A stretch of DNA of 64,000 nt from Cryobacterium sp. CG_9.6 (GTDB lineage Bacteria > Actinomycetota > Actinomycetes > Actinomycetales > Microbacteriaceae): assembly GCF_029893365.1 (NCBI RefSeq), contig NZ_JARXUZ010000001.1, positions 2,418,001-2,482,000 on the forward strand, in the 5' to 3' direction. Below, one piece after another: positions 1-6,121 of the stretch. Made by a program: the position numbers and the translations under genes. Every line of letters begins with the position of its first letter. Position 1 is the first letter of the stretch. The notes under the pieces are model-generated. The model saw nothing but the letters and a program-made list of their open reading frames with translations. It did not search any database and was not told the origin of the DNA.

Positions 1-539
1 AGCAGACTTGCACGCTTGACGATGTCGTTGGCCGAGCCCTTGCGCACCACGATGGCGCGCAGGCGCAGTCCCTGACCGCCACCCGCGTGCTCGATGAGGA
101 TGCGAGCAAGGAGGCGTCCGATCCGGCCAAAACCGTAGAGCACAACATCGGTACTCGTGCGCTCATCCAGCCCATGCTGATCCACAATGTCGGCCAGCTG
201 AGCTCTCAGGAATTCCTCAAGGGAGCGCTCGTCCGCGTCCTGCCGATAGGCGATTGCGAGGCGGGCAAGGTCGATCGAGGCAGCTCCGAGATTGAGCCGC
301 CGCAGTGTCTGCAAAATGGGCAGGGTCTCTTCAAGGGGTAGTTCGACATCCGCTATGTGGCGGGCGAAGCGGTGCGCCTTGAGCAAACCGATGACCGATT
401 TGTTGTTCAGGCCACGACCAAAGACGCTCGTCACAACGTTGTTGTCGCGGTAAAGACTGCCGATAAGGGGAATCATCGCCTCGGCGAGAGCCTCCCGATC
501 GATCCACATGTGACGTGCGCGATCTGTTGGCTGATTCAC
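1..539 (-). CDS. gapB: Glyceraldehyde-3-phosphate dehydrogenase, GapB-like (3' part outside window)
   Basis: Only the N-terminal ~180 residues are in the window; the gene runs off the left edge. The GTG start at 539 follows an AGGAAAG Shine-Dalgarno and fixes the N-terminus. Residues ~20-60 (including DNNVVTSVFGRGL and LLKAHRFARHIADVELPL) and the NAD-binding motif YGFGRIGRLLARIL near residue 133 resemble the long (~480 aa) GapB-type GAPDH of Corynebacterium, which has an N-terminal extension of roughly 130 residues before the Rossmann motif, unlike the ~335 aa glycolytic enzyme. Known role of the family: interconversion of glyceraldehyde-3-phosphate and 1,3-bisphosphoglycerate, often serving gluconeogenesis. 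The catalytic Cys region lies outside the window, so activity cannot be judged here. Confidence 0.85.
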   Translation of the reverse strand, partial: MNQPTDRARHMWIDREALAEAMIPLIGSLYRDNNVVTSVFGRGLNNKSVIGLLKAHRFARHIADVELPLEETLPILQTLRRLNLGAASIDLARLAIAYRQDADERSLEEFLRAQLADIVDQHGLDERTSTDVVLYGFGRIGRLLARILIEHAGGGQGLRLRAIVVRKGSANDIVKRASL

Positions 540-603
540 AGGCTGCTTTCCTAAACCATCGTTGGTTTCGCCGCGGGTCGCCGCGACGGATTTGAGTACG
601 GTG

Positions 604-927
604 TTATTCGTCGAGCGCCAGTTCCTTCGGCAGCTCGAACTCCTTCGACGCGAGTTCTTCCACGTTGACGTCTTTAAAGGTGAGCACTCGAACGGATTTC
701 ACAAAGCGATCGGAGCGGTAGACGTCCCACACCCACACATCCTTCATGTTCAGCTCGAAGTAGAAATCGTGCTCCGTGTCTTTACGGACCAGATCAACCT
801 CGTTCGCCAGGTAGAAACGCCGTTCGGTCTCGACAACGTACTGGAACTGGCCCACCACGTCTCGATATTCACGGTACAGGGCCAGCTCGACCTCGCGGTC
901 GTAGTCCTCAAATTCGTCTTCTTCCAT
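604..927 (-). CDS. DUF2469 family protein
   Basis: This is a 107-residue acidic protein that starts MEEDEFEDYDREVELALYRE and contains the conserved WVWDVYRSDRFVKSVRVLTF stretch typical of actinobacterial DUF2469. It has no signal peptide or membrane segment. It lies 12 bp downstream of rnhB on the same strand, as is usual for this family, so it is almost certainly the last gene of the rplS-lepB-rnhB transcript. No biochemical function is established. The constant linkage to RNase HII suggests a link to nucleic-acid metabolism, but that is only an inference from neighbourhood. Confidence 0.9.
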   Translation of the reverse strand: MEEDEFEDYDREVELALYREYRDVVGQFQYVVETERRFYLANEVDLVRKDTEHDFYFELNMKDVWVWDVYRSDRFVKSVRVLTFKDVNVEELASKEFELPKELALDE

Positions 928-939
928 GGTGAGCCAATC

Positions 940-1584
940 CTACGCCGAGATCTTCAACCACGATTTGCGGTGCAGCTCCGTGGCGCCGAGCAGCCCGATG
1001 GCGCGCATGTGCTCCGCGCTGCCATAGCCCTTGTTGCCCGACCAGCCGTATCCGGGAGAAATGGCATCCGCTTCGATCATCAGTCGGTCCCGGTGCACCT
1101 TGGCAATCACGGATGCCGCGGCCACCGACCCACAGTCTCGGTCGGCCTTGATGCGGGTCACCACCGTCAGCGGGGTCTTGAGCGCCTTGTTGAGCCAGTC
1201 ATCGCTGCCATCGAGCAGCACGACGCTGCCGGTGATGTCCACGCCGGCAGCGTGCAGTTGAGCCAGCGCACGTTTACCGGCTAGGCCCAGACAGGCAATG
1301 ATGCCGAGCTCGTCGATTTCTTGAGCTGATGCGAGGCCCACCGCGTGGTGCGTCGCCCACGCTGCGGCGAGGGGCGCGAGCAGCTCACGTTTGGGCTCAC
1401 TGAGCATTTTGGAGTCCCGCAGGCCGGCCGGAATGGGGGTGCCACTCGCGTCGATGGCCACGAAGCCGACACCTACCGGGCCGGCCAAAGCGCCCCGGCC
1501 CACTTCGTCACAGCCAATGACGAATCGGGCTCCATCGGCCAAGAGCGCCCGTTCCACCGTGAGATCGGGATCGGAAACCGCCAC
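940..1584 (-). CDS. rnhB: Ribonuclease HII
   Basis: The 214-residue protein is of normal RNase HII length. It removes RNA from RNA-DNA hybrids and incises at single misincorporated ribonucleotides. The metal-binding acidic residues are visible: D26-E27 in CDEVGRGALAGPV, D125 in VLLDGSDDW and D148 in KADRDCGSVAAASVIAK; the family motif GYGWSGNKGYGSAEH follows. The start is GTG at 1584, immediately after the lepB TAG stop (1585-1587) with no spacer, so translation is probably coupled to lepB. Conserved placement downstream of rplS-lepB supports the assignment. Confidence 0.96.
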   Translation of the reverse strand: MAVSDPDLTVERALLADGARFVIGCDEVGRGALAGPVGVGFVAIDASGTPIPAGLRDSKMLSEPKRELLAPLAAAWATHHAVGLASAQEIDELGIIACLGLAGKRALAQLHAAGVDITGSVVLLDGSDDWLNKALKTPLTVVTRIKADRDCGSVAAASVIAKVHRDRLMIEADAISPGYGWSGNKGYGSAEHMRAIGLLGATELHRKSWLKISA

Positions 1585-2352
1585 CTACCGGGCCGCGTCT
1601 TCCACGCCGCGGAACACCTCGGGGTAGTCGTCGAGCCAGGACCAGCGGGCGAGCGGCCAGCTGATCACGATGGCGCGACCCACCACGTTGTCGACGGGGA
1701 CGAACCCTTGTCCGGGTGTCTCACCGTTGTAGCGGGAGTCCTTGGAGTTGTAGCGGTTGTCCCCCATCATCCAGAGCGAATCTGCCGGGATGACCACGTC
1801 AAAGGAGTCTTTGGATACCGCGGTCTCCCCCTCAGGAAGCAGAACGTAGGGCTCGGCGAGGGGCACATCGTTGACGCTCATCTGGCCCAGGGCATTGCAG
1901 CAGACAACGTGGTCTCCGGGCAGGCCGATGACGCGCTTGATCAGGTGGTCATTGCTGTCAGAAGCGGACAGTCCCACGATCGACATGACCCAGTCAATGC
2001 TGGCAACAAGAGGGTTCTGCTCTACCGCCTGCTGAGGCGGGAGCCATCCGCCGGGATCGCGAAAGACAATGACATCGCCGTGTTCAATGGGCATGAAGCG
2101 CGGTTCAAGCTGATTCACGATGATGCGGTCGTACTCCTGCAGCGTGTTTTTCATGGACCCGGACGGAATGTAAAACGATCGAACCAGAAAGGTTTTGATG
2201 AGGAACGAAATGAGGAGTGCAACGATAAAAATGATGATGAGGTCTCGAATAAACAGCAGAACACTCTGCTTTTTTGTTTTCTTCTGACCGGGATGTGCAC
2301 TGGGCCTTGATCCCACGCGAATCCTCCGCATGGGTACCGCTTCTTCTGTCAT
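1585..2352 (-). CDS. lepB: Signal peptidase I
   Basis: The 255-residue type I signal peptidase removes signal peptides from exported proteins at the outer face of the membrane. A basic N-terminal tail is followed by one membrane segment at ~34-56. Box B carries the nucleophile S66 in IPSGSMKNTL and box D carries the general-base lysine K139 in IKRVIGLPGD; box E MGDNRYNSKDSR is intact. It lies between rplS and rnhB. The annotated ATG at 2352 has its Shine-Dalgarno region inside a strong hairpin (2360-2398). An in-frame ATG at 2331 (MRRIRVGS) is an alternative start outside the hairpin. Confidence 0.96.
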   Translation of the reverse strand: MTEEAVPMRRIRVGSRPSAHPGQKKTKKQSVLLFIRDLIIIFIVALLISFLIKTFLVRSFYIPSGSMKNTLQEYDRIIVNQLEPRFMPIEHGDVIVFRDPGGWLPPQQAVEQNPLVASIDWVMSIVGLSASDSNDHLIKRVIGLPGDHVVCCNALGQMSVNDVPLAEPYVLLPEGETAVSKDSFDVVIPADSLWMMGDNRYNSKDSRYNGETPGQGFVPVDNVVGRAIVISWPLARWSWLDDYPEVFRGVEDAAR

Positions 2353-2359
2353 TAAACCG

Positions 2360-2398
2360 CCTGAGCTCCCGACCAGTGTACGTGGTCGGGAGCTCAGG
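2360..2398 (-). promoter_or_regulatory. 16-bp perfect hairpin masking the lepB ribosome-binding region
   Basis: A perfect inverted repeat (CCTGAGCTCCCGACCA, 7-nt loop, TGGTCGGGAGCTCAGG) lies between the rplS stop and the lepB start. On the transcribed strand its 3' arm carries the only good SD-like runs (GGGAG, then AGG), and the ATG follows 7 nt later. A weak GGTTTAAT tail follows, so it could also be an attenuator or partial terminator that separates abundant rplS mRNA from lepB. Which of the two applies is inference. Confidence 0.6.
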
Positions 2399-2433
2399 TA
2401 AGAATCCGGTGAACCGGGACTAATCGGTGATGA

Positions 2434-2775
2434 CTAGCGCTTTTCCTTGATCTTGGCCTTCTTGCCGCGCAGGTCGCGCAGGAAGTACAGCTTCGCGCGA
2501 CGAACATCTCCGCGCGTGACGACCTCGATGTGGTCGATGACCGGGGAGTGCACCGGGAAGGTACGCTCGACGCCGATCTGGAAGCTGACCTTACGCACGC
2601 AGAAGGTCTCGCGGATGCCTTCGCCGGAACGGCCGATGACAATGCCCTGGAAGACCTGGATACGAGAGCGGGTACCTTCAATGATGTTTACGTGAACCTT
2701 GACGGTGTCGCCGGCACGGAACGCGGGGATGTCCTTCCGGAGGGAAGGTGCATCCACGAAGTCGAGAATATGCAT
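2434..2775 (-). CDS. rplS: 50S ribosomal protein L19
   Basis: This 113-residue L19 is recognisable along its whole length ([67 protein letters not shown]). L19 sits at the interface between the 30S and 50S subunits. The ATG at 2775 is preceded by a short AGAGAG purine run. The gene heads the rplS-lepB-rnhB-DUF2469 group; in most relatives trmD lies directly upstream, but here a 187-aa membrane gene and an IS element intervene. The 222 bp upstream contain no other convincing gene; the rplS promoter is presumably there but I could not pin it down. Confidence 0.98.
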   Translation of the reverse strand: MHILDFVDAPSLRKDIPAFRAGDTVKVHVNIIEGTRSRIQVFQGIVIGRSGEGIRETFCVRKVSFQIGVERTFPVHSPVIDHIEVVTRGDVRRAKLYFLRDLRGKKAKIKEKR

Positions 2776-2997
2776 AATTTATCGCTCTCTGTATCCGCCA
2801 CAGGTCGAACACGGTTTGTGCCGAAACGCGTAGGCGATGTTCGGCAACCGGTATAGGTAGTGTGTGCCGATTCATGACAGCTCCCCTGTGGCAGAGGCTT
2901 GCCGCGGCACAATCGCCTATTCTGTCACATTCCAGGCCGAGCCGCAAAAAACCCGAGCGTGTCTCCTGCCGGCTGCCCACGGTTAGGCGCCCTTGGA

Positions 2998-3561
2998 TCA
3001 GACGGAGTCGTGTGGCTTTTCCCTGATGACAATGACCTCAGGGTCGTTCGTGCGAGTGAACGGAGGGGATGCTGGATTACCTCGTGGCCGTGTGGGCTGG
3101 GGGTCGAGCGGGTTGCGGGGAGCGGCGCGGGGAACGGTACCGGGAATGGTCCCGGCAGCAGTTTGCTCGATGAGGTCAACCATGCTCTGGACGCGCTTAC
3201 GGGCGGCGGTGAAGAGCGCCCAGACGGCGTACCAGAAGGCCCCGATTCCCGCGACCACCACGGCCACGGACAGCCAACCGGAGACATCGGCCGAGAAGCC
3301 GAGCACAATGATCAGCAGATGCCAGAATGCCAGTACGCCCACATCCGCCCACGACAGCGCTCGCGCCTCACGAACCTCGCGTCGGGCAAAAATCAGCAGG
3401 CTTACCAGGAGCATTCCCACGCCGAGCAGCACGGCACCGAAGAAGATTCCCAGCACAGCCCAACCGCCCGTTCCAAAAATGGACGAGCCGATCAGGAGCC
3501 ACAGCGGAAGCACGATGACGGCGGGAAACTGCCAGCGGAAGAAGGTGCGGCGTATAAACAC
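2998..3561 (-). CDS. Small integral membrane protein, function unknown
   Basis: The 187-residue protein has four probable membrane segments (about 12-28, 31-58, 72-88 and 92-116), a positively charged loop FARREVREAR between the second and third, and a proline- and arginine-rich C-terminal tail of about 60 residues (PGTVPRAAPRNPLDPQ) likely in the cytoplasm. I do not recognise the family. It lies between rplS and the IS481 element; without the element it would directly follow trmD. After its stop the transcribed strand carries a TTTTTT run, but no clear hairpin precedes it. Confidence 0.75.
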   Translation of the reverse strand: MFIRRTFFRWQFPAVIVLPLWLLIGSSIFGTGGWAVLGIFFGAVLLGVGMLLVSLLIFARREVREARALSWADVGVLAFWHLLIIVLGFSADVSGWLSVAVVVAGIGAFWYAVWALFTAARKRVQSMVDLIEQTAAGTIPGTVPRAAPRNPLDPQPTRPRGNPASPPFTRTNDPEVIVIREKPHDSV

Positions 3562-3663
3562 GACATCAGACTATCCGCGCACACTGCGCGATACCTAGAC
3601 GTTCGCTGTGGGCTAACGAGACCTTCTTACCCCAGGCGGCCGGCGTGAGTGCTGAGCGCTAGG

Positions 3664-3689
3664 TGTACTGAGTCATGAGGTTGGTGACA
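3664..3689. repeat. Left terminal inverted repeat of the IS481-family element
   Basis: The sequence begins TGTACTGAGTC and ends GGTTGGTGACA. It matches the reverse complement of 4721-4746 at 23 of 26 positions. The 6-bp target duplication GCTAGG abuts it at 3658-3663. Confidence 0.93.
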
Positions 3690-4647
3690 CTCGGCTGAGC
3701 GGTGTCTGTCCGATTCCAGTGTGGATGCGTTCAGTGTTGTAGAAGTTGAGCCAGGGCGCAAGGGCTTGGGCGCGTTCGTGGTTGCTGGTGTATTTGCGGG
3801 CGTAGGCCCATTCGGTGGCGAGGGTGCGGTTCAGTCGTTCGACTTTCCCGTTCGTCCAGGGGCAGTGCGGTTTGATGAAGCGTTGCACGGCCCCGATCTT
3901 CGCGACGGCTTCTTTGAATGCGGTCGAGTTTCGGTAAGCGAAGGCATTGTCAGAGATGACGCGTTCAATCTGGGGGATGCCGTTTGCCGCGAAGAAGGCT
4001 GCGGCACGTTCGAGGACACCAGCAGCGGTGATGCCCTTCTCGTCGGGCTGGATTTCGGCGTAGGCGAGGCGGGAGTGATCGTCGATGACCGCGTGGACGT
4101 AGTCAAATCCCACGCGCCGAGACCCCTTTCGATGATTGCGGGGACTTTGGGTGGGGTCAGCGCGCCACCCGCCACCGTTCGGGATGCAGCCGAGTTTCTT
4201 CACGTCGATGTGTACCAGTTCGCCTGGCCGGTCGCGTTCGTAGCGTTCTGCGGTGGCGCGTGAAGATCGGATGACCGCGCCGGTGACGGGGTCCAGCCAC
4301 GACAGGGGTGGGAGGTCGTAGCGAGTCAGTATTCGCGACACGGTCCGTGCTGGCACTCCCGTCACCGCCGCGATGCGCAGGGGCCCATTCCGCCCCAGGA
4401 GACGGGCAACAACAACTTTCGCTTCTTGCGGAGCACTGGTCTTCGTCGGGCAATGGTGTGGCCGGGACGAGCGGTTCAGGAGCCCCGCGGTGCCCTCAGC
4501 GTGGTGCCGGTTAATCCAGCGGTGAGCGCATTGACGCGAGATGCCGAGCTCTTTAGCGACGTGTGAGACAGGGCGCCCGTCATTGATCACTCTGTCAATC
4601 AGTAAGGCCCTCCCATGAAGGGTCAAACGGGTATTAATGTGGGGCAT
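3673..4647 (-). CDS. IS481 family transposase
   Basis: The 324-residue transposase has an N-terminal helix-turn-helix (DGRPVSHVAKELGISRQCAHR, ~23-43, plus a second helical region to ~110) and an RNase H-fold catalytic core. The DDE triad is visible: D148 in LVHIDVKKLG, D233 in VISDNAFAYRN and E270 in NGKVERLNRTL. The C-terminal YNTERIHTGIGQTPLSR is the usual end motif. No frameshift or premature stop is seen, so it is probably functional. It reads in the same direction as trmD, with its start ~100 bp inside the element. Confidence 0.96.
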   Translation of the reverse strand: MPHINTRLTLHGRALLIDRVINDGRPVSHVAKELGISRQCAHRWINRHHAEGTAGLLNRSSRPHHCPTKTSAPQEAKVVVARLLGRNGPLRIAAVTGVPARTVSRILTRYDLPPLSWLDPVTGAVIRSSRATAERYERDRPGELVHIDVKKLGCIPNGGGWRADPTQSPRNHRKGSRRVGFDYVHAVIDDHSRLAYAEIQPDEKGITAAGVLERAAAFFAANGIPQIERVISDNAFAYRNSTAFKEAVAKIGAVQRFIKPHCPWTNGKVERLNRTLATEWAYARKYTSNHERAQALAPWLNFYNTERIHTGIGQTPLSRVSPTS

Positions 4648-4720
4648 GAGAACCTCCGTTTTCGTGGCGACTTTGACATCACCACTGAAACCGGAGGTTC
4701 TCCTTTTTTCAACCCCGAAC

Positions 4721-4746
4721 TGTCACCAACCTCTCGGCTCAGTACA
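4721..4746. repeat. Right terminal inverted repeat of the IS481-family element
   Basis: This is the partner of 3664-3689. It is followed at once by the duplicated target GCTAGG (4747-4752), whose CTA is the complement of the trmD TAG stop. Confidence 0.93.
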
Positions 4747-4747
4747 G

Positions 4748-5506
4748 CTAGGGAGCCGGGGACTCACGCGCAGCGGCAATCAGGTCCGGGCGCACGAGCC
4801 GCGTGCGTTCAAGCTGCTGCTCACGCCGCCAGGTGGCAATCGCCCCGTGATTTCCGCTGAGCAGCACCGGTGGCACCGCTAACCCCCGCCACTCGGCGGG
4901 CTTCGTGTAACTCGGATACTCCAGCAGCCCGTCCTCGTGCGACTCTTCCACGAGACTCTGCGGGTTGCCGACAACGCCGGGAATCAGGCGACCCACGGCT
5001 TCAATCATGGCCATCACGGCCACCTCGCCCCCGTTGAGCACATAGTCTCCGAGGCTGATGAGGCGCACGCGCCCGCGAGTGGCGTAGTGATCGACAACGC
5101 GCTGATCAATGCCTTCGTAACGCCCGCACCCAAAGATGAGGTGGGATTCCTCGGCCAACTCTCGCGCGGTTGCCTGAGTGAACTGCTCCCCGGCGGGTGA
5201 CGGGAAGATGATGGTGGGACCGCTCCCGGCATCGCCCAGATCGTCGCCGACCGCTTCACCAACCGCGTCGCCGACCTCATCGCCCAGAATTGCATCGAGA
5301 GCGTCTCCCCACGGCTCGGGCTTCATCACCATGCCCGCACCCCCACCGTAGGGAGTGTCGTCCACGGTGCGGTGCCGGTCATGTGTGTGGTCACGCAGAT
5401 TATGCACCCCGAGTTCGATCAAGCCAGACTGGCGCGCCTTACCGAGGAGAGAAAGATCGAGCACATCGAAGAACTCGGGAAAAATGGTGACGATATCAAT
5501 GCGCAT
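4748..5506 (-). CDS. trmD: tRNA (guanine-N1)-methyltransferase
   Basis: The 252-residue TrmD methylates G37 next to the anticodon of several tRNAs, using S-adenosylmethionine bound in a trefoil knot. Recognised motifs: [37 protein letters not shown], and the knot [16 protein letters not shown]. Between ~73 and ~95 there is an acidic quasi-repeat ([19 protein letters not shown]) not expected in the family. The stop codon TAG is part of the IS481 target site and was preserved by the duplication, so the protein is intact. It follows nirD by 30 bp instead of rimM; a good -10 box lies just upstream of its ATG. Confidence 0.96.
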   Translation of the reverse strand: MRIDIVTIFPEFFDVLDLSLLGKARQSGLIELGVHNLRDHTHDRHRTVDDTPYGGGAGMVMKPEPWGDALDAILGDEVGDAVGEAVGDDLGDAGSGPTIIFPSPAGEQFTQATARELAEESHLIFGCGRYEGIDQRVVDHYATRGRVRLISLGDYVLNGGEVAVMAMIEAVGRLIPGVVGNPQSLVEESHEDGLLEYPSYTKPAEWRGLAVPPVLLSGNHGAIATWRREQQLERTRLVRPDLIAAARESPAP

Positions 5507-5513
5507 AGGTCAA

Positions 5514-5519
5514 ATTCTA
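5514..5519 (-). promoter_or_regulatory. Candidate -10 box for a leaderless trmD transcript
   Basis: The minus strand reads TAGAAT, then 7 nt, then the trmD ATG. A transcript starting at the usual distance from this -10 would begin at or next to the start codon; no Shine-Dalgarno is visible for trmD, which agrees with leaderless translation. No good -35 is present. This is inference from spacing only. Confidence 0.4.
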
Positions 5520-5536
5520 AGCAATCCCCGCGCCCC

Positions 5537-5896
5537 CTACACCGCGACCTCGATGAATCCACCGACGATGCGGGTCTCAAAGGTGCGCAGATACAGCGTC
5601 GGATCGGTGAAGCACTCCCCTGTTCCCAGGTCGTAGACCTGCTTGTGGAGTGGCGAGGCGATGGTGGGGCGATCTCCTTTGGAACCGACGATTCCTCGCG
5701 CCATGACATAGGCATCCGCATGCGGGTCGCGGTGGCAGACGGCGTAGACCTCGCTCGGAGAGAGCAGAAACAGGGCGATCTGCTTCATGCGAATGAGAGC
5801 GGCCTCTCCCCACGAAGGCTCGAGGTCGGATACCGCGCACGCACGTTCCCAGGTGGTGGTGGCGGAGCGGGCGGTGGGGCTGAGTGTCACGGTCAT
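5537..5896 (-). CDS. nirD: Nitrite reductase (NAD(P)H) small subunit
   Basis: The 119-residue NirD has a Rieske-like fold (WERACAVSDLEPSWGEAALI, QIALFLLSP, VMARGIVGSKGDRPTIASPLHKQVYDLGTGECF). The complete CxH/CxxH iron-sulfur ligand set of true Rieske proteins is not seen, as is usual for NirD. It partners NirB in cytoplasmic assimilatory reduction of nitrite to ammonia. A GGGAG ribosome-binding site precedes the ATG. Unusually, it is transcribed away from nirB, across a 225-bp divergent intergenic region, and leads into trmD 30 bp downstream. Confidence 0.94.
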   Translation of the reverse strand: MTVTLSPTARSATTTWERACAVSDLEPSWGEAALIRMKQIALFLLSPSEVYAVCHRDPHADAYVMARGIVGSKGDRPTIASPLHKQVYDLGTGECFTDPTLYLRTFETRIVGGFIEVAV

Positions 5897-6121
5897 GTCG
5901 TGCTCCCGACTGTCGGTGGTCTGTCAAGCAGATGCTGTGCTGTTGCCTCACGCTAGGCGGCATACATTTCCGCGAGCGCCGCGGCGTGTTTCGCGGGCGT
6001 GAAACCCACCTCACACTGACCCAACACCGGTGTGGGGGTTTTGTTGTCTCAGGGATACATGAGCGACACGACGAAGAAACTGCCTGTCCGTACGATCGGT
6101 CTTAGCACTGAAAGGACGCTG
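5897..6121. promoter_or_regulatory. Divergent nirD/nirB control region with two palindromes
   Basis: This 225-bp region must hold promoters for both nir genes. Visible symmetry: GTTTC-8 nt-GAAAC at 5988-6005 and the perfect palindrome ACACCGGTGT at 6024-6033, followed by GGGGGTTTT. The first resembles half-sites of nitrogen-regulator (GlnR-type) boxes but does not match the full consensus. Operator function is a guess. A short in-frame extension of nirB (ATG at 6059) also lies here but lacks a better ribosome-binding site than 6122. Confidence 0.4.

Larger units (their letters stand above)
3664..4746 (-). mobile_element. Complete IS481-family insertion sequence
   Basis: The 1083-bp element is bounded by 26-bp imperfect terminal inverted repeats (3664-3689 and 4721-4746; 23 of 26 match, outer sequence TGTACTGAG, inner GAGGTTGGTGACA). 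It carries one intact transposase gene. It is flanked by perfect 6-bp direct repeats GCTAGG (3658-3663 and 4747-4752), the expected target duplication; they fit the NCTAGN target preference known for IS481. The right copy contains the trmD stop codon. Intact ends, intact transposase and an unmutated duplication suggest a recent insertion. Confidence 0.95.

Noticed and set aside
2678..2885. Small ORF (MNRHTLPIP...) upstream of rplS with a GGGGAG site
   Set aside because: It runs out of frame into rplS, has no family similarity and no leader-like residue bias. Chance occurrence is more likely.
4748..4752. Disruption of trmD by the insertion sequence
   Set aside because: The target duplication regenerates the stop codon TAG, and the TrmD C-terminus (RESPAP) ends naturally, so the gene is intact.
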